Of a stretch of DNA of 26,316 nucleotides, positions 14,964-23,193 are shown piece after piece. Numbering within the stretch: the first letter of the stretch is position 1; each line of letters starts with the position of its first letter. Origin of the DNA: UBA3910 sp002391465 (lineage in GTDB: Bacteria; Bacillota; Limnochordia; Darwinibacteriales; Darwinibacteriaceae); contig JASGVS010000042.1 in NCBI GenBank assembly GCA_030054835.1, positions 1 through 26,316 of the forward strand. Reading direction: 5' to 3'. Both the position numbers and the translations under genes were made by a program. The notes under the pieces are model-generated. The model made no database searches and was not told the origin of the DNA. It saw nothing but the letters and a program-made list of their open reading frames with translations.

Positions 14964-15748
14964 TATTCAACCTCCTCGGCCAAACGGAAGAAACGCTTCG
15001 CATTTGCCGTCGTAATCTCCGCCATTTCCTCCACCGAAAGGCCATGTAATTCTGCCAGTTTCTCCACGATGTAAGGCAGATAAGCGGGCTCGTTGCGCTT
15101 GCCCCGCCTAGGCACGGGTGCCAGGTAGGGACAGTCCGTTTCCACCAGAATCCGATCAAGACTGATCTGCTCTACCACGGCCCGCAGTTTGTTGGCGTTC
15201 TTAAAGGTGATGGGCCCGCCAAAGGAAAAGACATGACCCCATTTACTGTATGTCTGGGCCGTTTCCCAGCTGCCAGAATAGCAGTGCAGGAGGCAGGTCA
15301 GATCCTGGTAGTCCTCCATAATCTCCAGCGTATCCCGGGTTGCCTCCCGGCTGTGGATTACCGCAGGTAGGCCCAGTTCCCGGGCCAAGGCAAGTTGCTC
15401 CCGGAAGACCTCCCGCTGCCTCTCCCGGGGAGAATTATCGTAGTGGTAATCGAGTCCCATCTCACCGATAGCGACAACTTTAGGATGCTGGGCGAGCTTA
15501 GAAAATTCGCCCAGCATCTTATCATTCCACAGACGGGCATCGTGTGGATGGAGACCCACAACTGCCCAAAGGCCTTCATACTGCTCCGCCAGTTCCACTG
15601 CCCGCAGGGAAGAAGCTAGATCGTAGCCCACATTAATGATTGTGTCCACGCCTACCTGCTGTGCCCGCTGAACGACGTCTGCCACGTCGTCCTGAAAACG
15701 GGGATCGTTTAAATGGGCGTGGCTGTCAATCATCGAAAGGCGTGTCAT
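14963..15748 (-). CDS. tatD: TatD-family metal-dependent hydrolase (3'-5' DNase)
   Basis: 261 aa, amidohydrolase-like TIM barrel. Metal ligands: His pair in IDSHAHLNDPRF, Glu in AIGEMGLDYHYD, His in AVIHSREATRDT, His in LLHCYSGSW, and Asp in LVETDCPYLAPVP. TatD proteins act as Mg-dependent 3'-5' DNases in repair of oxidised DNA. The ATG at 15748 lies 1 bp after the metG stop, with GGGTGA upstream; MIDSHAH at 15733 is an alternative start without a ribosome site. The metG-tatD order (metS-yabD in Bacillus subtilis) is widely conserved. Confidence 0.95.
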   Translation of the reverse strand: MTRLSMIDSHAHLNDPRFQDDVADVVQRAQQVGVDTIINVGYDLASSLRAVELAEQYEGLWAVVGLHPHDARLWNDKMLGEFSKLAQHPKVVAIGEMGLDYHYDNSPRERQREVFREQLALARELGLPAVIHSREATRDTLEIMEDYQDLTCLLHCYSGSWETAQTYSKWGHVFSFGGPITFKNANKLRAVVEQISLDRILVETDCPYLAPVPRRGKRNEPAYLPYIVEKLAELHGLSVEEMAEITTANAKRFFRLAEEVE

Positions 15749-15749
15749 C

Positions 15750-17687
15750 TCAGCTCACCCTGCTTCCGGCGGGAATAGCCTTGGACACAGTCACTATCTC
15801 AAGGCGCCCATCAGGCGAGGTAGCTGCCAGCAGCATACCCTGGGACAACTCTCCCCGGAGCTTAGCGGGTTTGAGGTTTTTGACCACAATAATCCGCTCG
15901 CCCACGAGCTCATCACACTCATAATGCTGGGCGATGCCGGCCACAATCTGCCGCTGCTCGTCGCCCACATCCACCTGTAGTCTCAAGAGGCGATCCGCCC
16001 CCTTAATCTTTTCAGCCTGCAGGACTTCAGCCACAACCAATTGGCACTTGGCGAAGTCCTCAATACCGATCAGTACGCCTTCCACTTTCTCTTCCTCCGC
16101 CTTCTTAGGTTTAGTCTCTGCCTTGGCCTTCTTCTCTACTGCCGGTTGGGGTGACTCTTTCTCCCGTTCAATCCTGGGGAAGATGGGTTCGCCCTTGTTC
16201 GTAACTGTACCGGGCTTCAGTTTACCCCAGACCGTGTCTGCCAGCGTCTGCCCATCGAGATCGGTTAGGCCGAGCTGACTCCAAATCTTAGCGCCAGTTT
16301 CAGGCAGGAACGATTTCACCAGAAGGGCCACAATGCGCTGCAGCTCCACGAGATTGTACATTACAGTGCGCAGTTCACTTTTATCCTCCTGCTTAGCCAG
16401 GTTCCAAGGTGCACGTTCATCCACGTACTTGTTCCCCCGGCCAATCAGCTGCCAGATCTTAACCAGGGCTTCATTCAGTTTTAGATCCCGCAAGAGACCA
16501 TCAACCTGTTTCCCAAAGTCCGCAGCGAAGTCGATCAATTCCTGATCGACGGGCTGATTCTCACCGGGTTCTGGTACAACACCGTCGAAATAACGCTGGA
16601 GCATGGACAGGGTACGGTTGAGCAGGTTGCCCAAGTCGTTTGCCAAATCCGCATTGGTCCGCTCCACCAGCGCCGCCTCCGAGAAGTTGCCATCCTGACC
16701 GAAGGAGATCTCCCTCATCAAAAAGTAGCGGATGGGATCAACGCCGTATTTATCCGCAAGCACGATGGGATCAACAACGTTGCCCTTGGATTTTGACATT
16801 TTGTCGCTGTCAAAGAGTATCCAGCCGTGGCCGAACACCGTCTTGGGCAGGGGCAGTTCCAAGGCCATCAAAATGATAGGCCAGATTATGGTATGGAAAC
16901 GCATAATCTCCTTACCCACCAGATGCAGATCGGCTGGCCACCACTGAGACATGGAGTCAGTGTTATCCGGGTAGCCAATAGCGGTTAAGTAGTTGGTCAA
17001 AGCATCAAACCAGACATAAACCACATGCCCCTCATCTACCGGGACAGGGATGCCCCAATCAAACGTGGTGCGGGAGACACAGAGATCTTCCAGGCCACTC
17101 TTGATAAAGTTGACCATTTCGTTTTTGCGCGATTCGGGCCTGATGAAATCCGGGTTCTCCTCGATGTGCTGCAGGAGCCGATCGGCGTATTTACTCAACT
17201 TAAAGAAGTAGCTTTCCTCCGTTAAGAGCTCTACCGGACGGTTACAATCCGGGCAGTTCCCGTCCACCAGCCTGTTTTCCAGCCAGAATGTCTCACACGG
17301 GGTGCAGTACCAGCCTTCATAGGTGCTTTTGTAAATGTCGCCCCGATCGTAGACCTTCTGAAACACGGTCTGCACTGCCTTATGATGCCTCGGTTCGGTG
17401 GTGCGGATGAAGTCATCGTATTCAATATGCAGCGTATCCCAGAGCTTCCTGAAGTTCGCCACAATCTCATCCACATAGGCCTGGGGCTCAATTCCCCTTT
17501 CCTCGGCCGCTCTCTGGATTTTCTGCCCATGTTCGTCTGTACCTGTGAGGAAAAACACCTCACGCCCAGCAAAGCGATGCCACCTGGCCAATGAATCGGC
17601 CACCGTTGTGGTATAGGCATGCCCAATGTGCGGATTATCGCTGGGATAATAAATCGGGGTTGTGACGTAGAATCGTTCTTTTTTCAC
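15750..17687 (-). CDS. metG: Methionyl-tRNA synthetase with C-terminal tRNA-binding domain
   Basis: 645 aa. Charges tRNA-Met. Class Ia catalytic core with PSDNPHIGHAYT (HIGH signature), a knuckle with two Cys pairs (WYCTPCETF and GNCPDCNR) for one zinc, and KMSKSKGNVVDP (second signature). The anticodon-binding helical domain follows, then a Lys/Glu-rich linker and an EMAPII/Trbp111-type OB domain from about residue 540, FAKCQLVVAEVLQAEKIKG to the end, which promotes dimerisation and tRNA binding. GTG start with GGAGG 7 nt upstream. Regulated by the T-box leader directly in front. First gene of metG-tatD-purA. Confidence 0.98.
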   Translation of the reverse strand: MKKERFYVTTPIYYPSDNPHIGHAYTTTVADSLARWHRFAGREVFFLTGTDEHGQKIQRAAEERGIEPQAYVDEIVANFRKLWDTLHIEYDDFIRTTEPRHHKAVQTVFQKVYDRGDIYKSTYEGWYCTPCETFWLENRLVDGNCPDCNRPVELLTEESYFFKLSKYADRLLQHIEENPDFIRPESRKNEMVNFIKSGLEDLCVSRTTFDWGIPVPVDEGHVVYVWFDALTNYLTAIGYPDNTDSMSQWWPADLHLVGKEIMRFHTIIWPIILMALELPLPKTVFGHGWILFDSDKMSKSKGNVVDPIVLADKYGVDPIRYFLMREISFGQDGNFSEAALVERTNADLANDLGNLLNRTLSMLQRYFDGVVPEPGENQPVDQELIDFAADFGKQVDGLLRDLKLNEALVKIWQLIGRGNKYVDERAPWNLAKQEDKSELRTVMYNLVELQRIVALLVKSFLPETGAKIWSQLGLTDLDGQTLADTVWGKLKPGTVTNKGEPIFPRIEREKESPQPAVEKKAKAETKPKKAEEEKVEGVLIGIEDFAKCQLVVAEVLQAEKIKGADRLLRLQVDVGDEQRQIVAGIAQHYECDELVGERIIVVKNLKPAKLRGELSQGMLLAATSPDGRLEIVTVSKAIPAGSRVS

Positions 17688-17720
17688 AGCTCTTCCTCCT
17701 CAAAAAACACTTTTGACCAG

Positions 17721-17750
17721 AAAAAAACTCCCGTCCGTTCGGGACGAGAG
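17721..17750 (-). terminator. T-box leader terminator
   Basis: Minus strand: 9-bp stem CTCTCGTCC/GGACGGGAG with a 5-nt loop, then TTTTTTT, ending about 33 bp before the metG start codon. The 5' side of the stem competes with the T-box antiterminator. Confidence 0.93.
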
Positions 17751-17962
17751 CATCACTCACGTGGTACCACCCAATTTCACTGTTGGCCTGGAAAACAGCA
17801 CAGTTAAAAAAGCCAACAGCCTCAAACGGATTACGATATCGGGATCCAACCGGCGACCTACTCCTAGTTCAGTCTGCAGCTCCTGGGCCATCTTCAGCCT
17901 AGCCATTCCCATCAGTTCCCAGCTCCCCTGACTCTCTGTGGGGAAGGACTAAACCTACTCTT
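17721..17962 (-). promoter_or_regulatory. T-box riboswitch, tRNA-Met specific
   Basis: Minus strand: the T-box GGGTGGTACCACG is the complement of 17760-17772. Its UGGU fits the ACCA end of tRNA-Met. Upstream, a stem I with GAGTAGG and AGAGAG elements contains GAAG-ATG-GCCCAGGAGC, placing a Met specifier codon at 17889-17891. The terminator stem follows the T-box. Uncharged tRNA-Met should stabilise the antiterminator and switch on metG. The stretch 17688-18091 has no protein gene; it holds this leader and its promoter. Confidence 0.95.
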
Positions 17963-18000
17963 CCATTCATCGCACTACACTATGCTGTTCAACTACTGAA

Positions 18001-18029
18001 AGCTTAAGCCTTATCTCAAGTTTTGTCAA
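18001..18029 (-). promoter_or_regulatory. Promoter of the metG T-box transcript
   Basis: Minus strand: TTGACA (18024-18029), 17-bp spacer, TAAGCT (18001-18006), placing transcript start near 17994, just upstream of stem I. Confidence 0.75.
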
Positions 18030-18091
18030 GAGTAGGGCAACAGCAAAGACCTCATAATAACTATAAATGGCTAGGTGAGAGGCGTAATGCA

Positions 18092-19297
18092 TTGAAAAAG
18101 AAAACAGCATTCCAGTTCGCTCTCTTGTGTGGGGTCCCCTTCGTTATGGTACTGGGCAACTCCATGTTGATTCCGGTGTTTCCCCAAATGAAAAAGGCGA
18201 TGGATCTGACCCAGTTTCAAGTGGGCCTGATTGTCACCTTTTTTTCGGTACCGGCGGGAATACTGATCCCCCTGGCCGGTTTTCTGTCAGACCGCTTAGG
18301 CCGCAAGCCCATCATGGTCCCCGCCCTGTTCATCTATGGACTGGGTGGGCTGATCTGCGGTTTTGCCACTCTGTTCTTGGAAAGACCCTATCCACTCCTC
18401 CTTGTGGGCCGGGTTGTACAGGGTGCCGGGGCGGGAGGTACTTATCAATTGGCGATGGCCTTAACGGGCGATACCTTCCAGAGTGATGAGCGGACAAAGG
18501 CACTGGGCCTCTTGGAGGCGTCCAACGGGCTGGGGAAAGTGTTGAGTCCTATTTTGGGTTCTCTAATTGCACTTATCTCCTGGCAGACACCCTTTTTCGT
18601 TTACGGCATCTTGGCATTCCCCATCGCACTTGGCGTATGGTTTTTCGTACCGGAAAAGGAAGACAACCGCAGCAGGGACACCCTTTACCAATACTGGTTA
18701 AAACTGAAGGATGTCCTACAGGAAAAGGCTAAACTGCTTTTTTCCAGCTACTTCGTGGGCATGACCGCCCTCTTTCTCCTCTTTGGCGTACTGAGCTACG
18801 TCTCGGATATTCTAGAGTCGAAGTACGGTTTTTTTGGTCTGAAGAAGGGCTTTATCCTGGCAATACCGGTGTTTTCCATGGCCCTCACTTCCTATTTAAG
18901 CGGTCTTTATCTATCCGATAAGCAAAATCTCTGGAAACCGATCATTATCGGCGGGATGGTGGGCACGGCAGTAAGCCTGGCGCCCCTGGCGTGGATTGAA
19001 AGTCTAGTCCCCTATCTGGGCTTACTCTTCCTGGCCGGAATAAGTATAGGTATCATCCTTCCTCCCATCAACTCGCTGATCACAGGTGCCACGAGTACGG
19101 ATCGACGGGGTATGATAACCTGTTTGTACGGGACTGTGAGGTTTTTCGGGGTAGCAATCGGGCCGCCCACCTTTGGGCTGGCCCTGGAAGCGGAAAAAGC
19201 ATTTCTATTCTTGGGCTCGGCAGTAGTTGCCCTCACTGCCGCCCTGGTTGCTTTGGTCTTTATTTCCCTGCCCACAGCCGATTTCAGTACAAGATAG
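18092..19297 (+). CDS. MFS transporter (DHA1-like drug/metabolite exporter)
   Basis: About 401 aa with some twelve hydrophobic segments. MFS motif A is clear in the loop after helix 2 (GFLSDRLGRKPIM), and the helix 4 motif-B arginine is in LLVGRVVQGAGAGGTYQL. A proline/glycine-rich helix 5 (SNGLGKVLSPILGSL) is like motif C of antiporters. Start chosen at TTG 18092 (MKKKTAFQF), with GAGAGG about 9 nt upstream; the frame is open back to 18023, but that would run through the metG promoter. Substrate unknown. It diverges from the metG leader and precedes abrB, a place where Bacillus has no gene. Confidence 0.9.
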   Translation: MKKKTAFQFALLCGVPFVMVLGNSMLIPVFPQMKKAMDLTQFQVGLIVTFFSVPAGILIPLAGFLSDRLGRKPIMVPALFIYGLGGLICGFATLFLERPYPLLLVGRVVQGAGAGGTYQLAMALTGDTFQSDERTKALGLLEASNGLGKVLSPILGSLIALISWQTPFFVYGILAFPIALGVWFFVPEKEDNRSRDTLYQYWLKLKDVLQEKAKLLFSSYFVGMTALFLLFGVLSYVSDILESKYGFFGLKKGFILAIPVFSMALTSYLSGLYLSDKQNLWKPIIIGGMVGTAVSLAPLAWIESLVPYLGLLFLAGISIGIILPPINSLITGATSTDRRGMITCLYGTVRFFGVAIGPPTFGLALEAEKAFLFLGSAVVALTAALVALVFISLPTADFSTR

Positions 19298-19334
19298 ACA
19301 TTTTTTTCGGAGCGGCAGAAGATTTTGCCAAAAA

Positions 19335-19363
19335 TTGACCTTCCCACGCAAAATAGTTATAAT
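19335..19363 (+). promoter_or_regulatory. Promoter of abrB
   Basis: TTGACC (19335-19340), 17-bp spacer, TATAAT (19358-19363); a near-consensus sigma-A promoter about 47 bp before the abrB start. Confidence 0.88.
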
Positions 19364-19409
19364 GTCTATGGTAAATATTAACTGTAGACTTATTGTGAGG
19401 AGGGAGCAC

Positions 19410-19649
19410 ATGAAATCCACGGGCATAATCAGAAAAGTAGACGATCTCGGCCGCGTAGTCCTACCTGTCGAACTGCGCCGCAGTTTAGGCATTGGCGAAC
19501 GCGATCCTTTAGAAATATTCGTAGAGGAAGATCGGATAATCTTGAAAAAGCCTTCCATAGCATGCATCTTCTGTGGTTCTGAAGACGATGTTACAGACTA
19601 TATGGGCAAAGGTGTTTGCCAGGGGTGCAGGACGGGCCTCAAAGCTTAA
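19410..19649 (+). CDS. abrB: AbrB-family transition-state regulator
   Basis: 79 aa. The N-terminal swapped-hairpin DNA-binding domain (1-47) closely follows AbrB: MKSTGIIRKVDDLGRVVLPV, then ELRRSLGI and IFVEEDRIILKK. The C-terminus (48-79) differs from Bacillus AbrB by carrying two Cys pairs (Cys52/55 and Cys70/73), a likely small zinc-binding knuckle. Start ATG 19410 with GGAGGGAG 5 nt upstream; the frame open to 19227 crosses the promoter and is not used. AbrB proteins repress many stationary-phase and sporulation genes. The gene overlaps the 3' end of rsmI by 11 bp, tail to tail, as in the abrB-yabC neighbourhood of Bacillus. Confidence 0.95.
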   Translation: MKSTGIIRKVDDLGRVVLPVELRRSLGIGERDPLEIFVEEDRIILKKPSIACIFCGSEDDVTDYMGKGVCQGCRTGLKA

Positions 19650-20460
19650 TCTGTAGGGCAATTTCATAGATTTTGTTTCTTGGGAGACGATATTCCCCGC
19701 TGACTTGTTCAACAGCAGACTTTCTGCTCAAGCCGCTTTCCAGCAGCTCGGTCAACTTACGGATAATATCGTCTTCTGTGATCTCCAGGGTTTCTTGGGG
19801 GGCACCGTCTACCGTAACAACAAACTCGCCCCTGGGCTTGTGCTCACTGAAGTGCCCTATCAGTTCTGAAAGGGTACCCCGGAGTGTTTCTTCATAGATT
19901 TTAGTCAGTTCCCTGGACACACTTGCCTTACGATCGCCGAACGCAAGCAAGAGATCGTTTAGTGTCACAAGCAGCCTGTGGGGAGCCTCGTAGAAGATAA
20001 TAGGAAAGGCCAGGTCCTTTAGACTGGCCAACTCCGCTTGCCTTTGCCCCTTTTTCCGGGGCAGAAAGCCGTAAAATGCAAATTGGGGGCTGGGAAACCC
20101 GCTCTGGAGATAAGCTACCAGCGCCGCATTGGCGCCTGGTAGAATTTCGCAGGGCAGACCCTCATCAATCGCCCTTCTGATCAGCCAACCGCCGGGATCG
20201 GAGATTCCTGGCATACCGGCGTCAGATACCAGGGCGATTTTTTCACCCTGTTGGAGACGCTGCAGTACTTCCTCCGTTTTTTCCTTCTCGTTGTGTTCGT
20301 GGAAGCTCTCCAAACGCTTACTGATTTCGTAGTGATTGAGGAGCTGGGCTGTGCGGCGGGTGTCTTCCGCTAAGATCAGGTCAACCTCCTGCAGCACGCG
20401 CAGTACCCGCAGGGTAATATCTTCCAGATTGCCAATGGGTGTGGGACAGACATAAAGCAC
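19639..20460 (-). CDS. rsmI: 16S rRNA (cytidine1402-2'-O)-methyltransferase
   Basis: 273 aa. SAM-dependent enzyme of the tetrapyrrole-methylase fold that 2'-O-methylates C1402 in the decoding centre. Motifs: VCPTPIGNLEDITLRVLRVL at the N-terminus, ILAEDTRRTAQLLNHY, the SAM loop ALVSDAGMPGISDPG, and FYGFLPRKKGQRQ with FYEAPHRLLVTL. GTG start overlapping the ricT TAG in TAGTG. Last gene of the gin-to-rsmI unit, known as yabC in Bacillus. Confidence 0.97.
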   Translation of the reverse strand: MLYVCPTPIGNLEDITLRVLRVLQEVDLILAEDTRRTAQLLNHYEISKRLESFHEHNEKEKTEEVLQRLQQGEKIALVSDAGMPGISDPGGWLIRRAIDEGLPCEILPGANAALVAYLQSGFPSPQFAFYGFLPRKKGQRQAELASLKDLAFPIIFYEAPHRLLVTLNDLLLAFGDRKASVSRELTKIYEETLRGTLSELIGHFSEHKPRGEFVVTVDGAPQETLEITEDDIIRKLTELLESGLSRKSAVEQVSGEYRLPRNKIYEIALQIKL

Positions 20461-21491
20461 TACTTATCACCTGTCTCCTTCGGTGCTTGCTTGGGTTTCC
20501 TGCGCCGCGGCCGCCTTCTACGCTTAGAACTCCGCTTACCCTTACTGTCCTTACCGTCCTTACTCTCGGGACTCTCCTTACTCTCCTTGCTCTGTTTTCC
20601 TTTCTTCGGCGTTTTGGCCCTCTTCTTAGTCTGTTTTTGGTCCGACTCTACGGACTCCTCAATAAGGTCGGGTGTGGTTCTCCGCTCTATTTCAGCCGTT
20701 TCAACCATCATCTGATAGTCCACTTCCTGGATGGTGTCTTCAGCCAACAGATCCTCGTAATACCCCGGTTCTTCCTCGATTTCATGGTATAACTCATCCA
20801 CATTGATGTGGCTGCAGCCAGGACAAGATGTACCGAAGGCTTCCTTCGTGTCTTCGTATATATCATGTTCATATTTCAAGCAGCACATCAACCTACCGCA
20901 GATACCTGAAATCTTGCCGGGGTTGAGGGACAAATTCTGCTCCTTGGCCATGCGAATGGAAACTGGTTGGAAATCGCCTAAAAAGGTAGCACAGCACAGG
21001 CTGCGGCCGCAGGGGCCAAGCCCGCCAATCATTTTCGCCTCATCCCTAACTCCAACCTGCCTCAGTTCAATTCTGGTGTGGAAAACAGCTGCCAGATCCT
21101 TAACCAGCTCGCGGAAATCTACCCTGCCCTCGGCGGCAAAGGAAAAAATCAGTTTACTCTGATCTAGAGTATACTCTGCCTCCAAGAGATTCATGGGAAG
21201 TCCGTGCTTCTTGATCTTCTCTTCCGCTATTACAAAAGCTTCCTCCGCCAAGGTTTTGTTATTCTCCAGACGTTCGTAATCTTCTTCAGTGGCAGCCCTC
21301 AGCACAGGCTTAAGGGGCTGTACCACCTCTTCCGTGGGTACACGTCGGGGCGGAACTACGATTGTGCCAAACTCCACACCGCGGGATGTTTCCACAATGC
21401 AGCCATCCCCCGCTGCCAGCCCCAGGGAACCTGGGTCGAAATAATATATTTTACCGGCTCGTTTGAACCGGACTCCTACTACCGTTATCAT
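20460..21491 (-). CDS. ricT: PSP1-domain protein RicT (YaaT), Fe-S regulator of RNA processing
   Basis: 343 aa. The PSP1 domain contains conserved cysteines at about 161, 166, 167, 198, 203, 204, 223 and 226 (GPCGRSLCCATFLGDF, GICGRLMCCLKYEHD, TSCPGC). In Bacillus RicT joins RicA and RicF in a [4Fe-4S] complex that stimulates RNase Y processing and sporulation phosphorelay, competence and biofilm output. The last ~55 residues are a low-complexity Lys/Ser/Arg tail (repeats of SKES, then RRRR clusters), longer and more basic than in Bacillus. ATG overlaps the holB stop in TAATG. Confidence 0.95.
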   Translation of the reverse strand: MITVVGVRFKRAGKIYYFDPGSLGLAAGDGCIVETSRGVEFGTIVVPPRRVPTEEVVQPLKPVLRAATEEDYERLENNKTLAEEAFVIAEEKIKKHGLPMNLLEAEYTLDQSKLIFSFAAEGRVDFRELVKDLAAVFHTRIELRQVGVRDEAKMIGGLGPCGRSLCCATFLGDFQPVSIRMAKEQNLSLNPGKISGICGRLMCCLKYEHDIYEDTKEAFGTSCPGCSHINVDELYHEIEEEPGYYEDLLAEDTIQEVDYQMMVETAEIERRTTPDLIEESVESDQKQTKKRAKTPKKGKQSKESKESPESKDGKDSKGKRSSKRRRRPRRRKPKQAPKETGDK

Positions 21492-22420
21492 TAAGCTAAC
21501 GCTCCTTTTTTCATCAGTAATAACAGATAACCTAAATAGAACCGAATCCGTGCGTTGCTGACCAAGGTTTTATCCATAGCCGTAATTTCGTCTAGAATCA
21601 GGAAAAGGCTCCGCTTGGTGTAATATGAGCTGATCCTTTCCAACTCACCTTTGTAATCCCCGTTGTACAGGGGCAACGCCAGATCACCCTTTATGACCAA
21701 AAGGTCCCGGTACCATTCCTTAAACCACTGCAGCTCCAGGGCAAACCTGCTTCTGTCCTCAGGCCAAGCCAAACTGAGCCCCATTACTTCCGCGTAGTCC
21801 AACTGGGGAATTCGGATCAATTTGTCAAGTACAGACTGCCGCCATTCAAAGAGCGGGCCCTGCCAGTACTCCCACGCCTTACCCAAGGAACCCCGGGCCA
21901 GTCTGGCCGCGAGTCTAATCCGGGCATCGTCCGGATCCTTATCTGTTCGCTCTGCCAGCCACTGGCGAATTTCCCCCTCGGGTATGGGGCGAAAATCCAG
22001 CTGTTGGCAGCGGGATACAATGGTGGGCAGCATGTCGTGGATGCGGGTTGTGGTCAGGAAAAAATACGTGTTGTCTGCGGGTTCCTCCAGTGTCTTGAGA
22101 AAGGCATTTGCCGCCTCGGTGGACATCCGATCCGCATCAAGGATAAGCCAAATCTGGCTGCCCTTTTTCGCATAGGCAGCCTGCTGACGCATGGCCCGGA
22201 TTGTATCGATCTGTATAGTACCTTCCCCATCTAAGACATGCAGCTCGGAAAGGGGACCGCCCAGTTTCTGCAGCTCCCGGGCGGCGGCCCTGGCTGTCGT
22301 TTCCTTGCCCAAGCCCGCTTCCCCTGCCAAAAGATAGGCGTGTCCAAGTGTACCTGAAGCCAGCCCATTTTTCAAGATGGCCACTGGAACCGCTTGTCCC
22401 ACAATGCTGTCTAGTGTCAT
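21491..22420 (-). CDS. holB: DNA polymerase III delta-prime subunit
   Basis: 309 aa; clamp-loader subunit of the AAA+ family. The N-terminal QAVPVAILKNGLASGTLGHAYLLAGEAGLGKET holds a degenerate Walker A (GEAGLGKET), then LILDADRMSTEAANAFLKTLEEP and the SRC motif in IVSRCQQLDF that acts as arginine finger. The usual zinc module with four Cys between the P-loop helix and the SIKIDQIR-type strand is absent; here the two are joined directly by a short segment ending IQIDTIR. ATG preceded by GAGGTG, which overlaps the yaaR stop region. Confidence 0.94.
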   Translation of the reverse strand: MTLDSIVGQAVPVAILKNGLASGTLGHAYLLAGEAGLGKETTARAAARELQKLGGPLSELHVLDGEGTIQIDTIRAMRQQAAYAKKGSQIWLILDADRMSTEAANAFLKTLEEPADNTYFFLTTTRIHDMLPTIVSRCQQLDFRPIPEGEIRQWLAERTDKDPDDARIRLAARLARGSLGKAWEYWQGPLFEWRQSVLDKLIRIPQLDYAEVMGLSLAWPEDRSRFALELQWFKEWYRDLLVIKGDLALPLYNGDYKGELERISSYYTKRSLFLILDEITAMDKTLVSNARIRFYLGYLLLLMKKGALA

Positions 22421-22429
22421 CCCGTCACC

Positions 22430-22870
22430 TCAAGAATAAAGATCCAAAAGCAGTCCGCGTATTTCATCCAAACGACCCAATAAATCTAGGCTGTCATCCT
22501 GCTTAGTAAGAAAACTGCGGGTCAGCTCTTCCAGCTTGGCATCAATCGTCTGCACCTGCATCAGTAAACGGCGGCGCCCGTGGGGATCATAAAAGACCCG
22601 TTCTTCCACCGCATACGACTGCTTAACCAAAAACTGGAGAAAAGCCCGCACTTTCTTTTTGTAACGCAAGAGATTCTGCATACTCGGATTTTTCTTAAAC
22701 CGCTCGGCATACTCATCAATTTCCGCTAACGCCTCAGTCAAATCCAGTTCCTCGGTACGCTCCTCCTGGAGCACCTGTTCAAAAACGGGTTCGACTGCTG
22801 CAGCATCCCTTGCCTTGCCTTTTTTGGAAACTAATGGTTCCCGACGCGGCCCTGATTTGGCTACTCTCAA
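22430..22870 (-). CDS. yaaR: YaaR family protein (DUF327)
   Basis: 146 aa, almost wholly helical and charged. C-terminal part (about 55-146) with YKKKVRAFLQFLVKQSYAVE and a DPHGRRRLLMQVQTIDAKLEEL stretch, typical of DUF327, encoded between darA and holB in many Bacillota. Function not established. TTG start overlapping the darA stop in TTGA; the ribosome site is weak (GGAAAGG about 11 nt away), so coupled translation is likely. Basic N-terminal region is poorly conserved. Confidence 0.9.
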   Translation of the reverse strand: MRVAKSGPRREPLVSKKGKARDAAAVEPVFEQVLQEERTEELDLTEALAEIDEYAERFKKNPSMQNLLRYKKKVRAFLQFLVKQSYAVEERVFYDPHGRRRLLMQVQTIDAKLEELTRSFLTKQDDSLDLLGRLDEIRGLLLDLYS

Positions 22871-23193
22871 ATTTTTTCAAACCTTTCCACGTCGATACAG
22901 AAGACGGAAGCACCGCCCACAACCACCTTTTCCTCCGGAGTATCAACTGTACTCCGCATAAAAGGAATGAGGGGCGTTGGAACGGGTTGTTCCCGCGTCT
23001 TACAGATCTTCCCGATCAAATCCAGAACTTCGTCCACCCGTTCGTTTTCCACCCCGAGCATGAGGGTAGTGTTGCCTGCCCGCAGAAAACCGCCTGAGCT
23101 GGACAACCTGGTGACACGAAATCCATTTTCCATCAACGCATCGAGCAGCTCTGATGCATCCTTGTCCTGGATAACAGTAAAGAGCAGTTTCAT
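22867..23193 (-). CDS. darA: Cyclic-di-AMP receptor, PII-like (DarA/PstA/YaaQ)
   Basis: 108 aa from ATG 23193, which overlaps the tmk stop in TGATG; GTG 23202 is an alternative. It follows DarA closely: MKLLFTVIQDKDASELLDAL, FRVTRLSSSGGFLRAGNTTL, MLGVENERVDEVLDLI, and a C-terminal VVVGGASVFCIDVERFEKI. The conserved Thr/Ser-Gly-Gly-Phe-Leu and Gly-Asn-Thr-Thr stretches bind c-di-AMP in the trimer. Cellular target unknown in the family; a role in c-di-AMP signalling is likely. Confidence 0.95.
   Translation of the reverse strand: MKLLFTVIQDKDASELLDALMENGFRVTRLSSSGGFLRAGNTTLMLGVENERVDEVLDLIGKICKTREQPVPTPLIPFMRSTVDTPEEKVVVGGASVFCIDVERFEKI

Noticed and set aside
17751..17820. Palindrome GTGGTACCAC as an operator
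   Set aside because: It is the T-box antiterminator element of the metG leader, which explains it fully.
19227..19409. 61-residue extension before AbrB
   Set aside because: It crosses a near-consensus promoter (19335-19363) and the end of the MFS gene; ATG 19410 gives the exact AbrB N-terminus.
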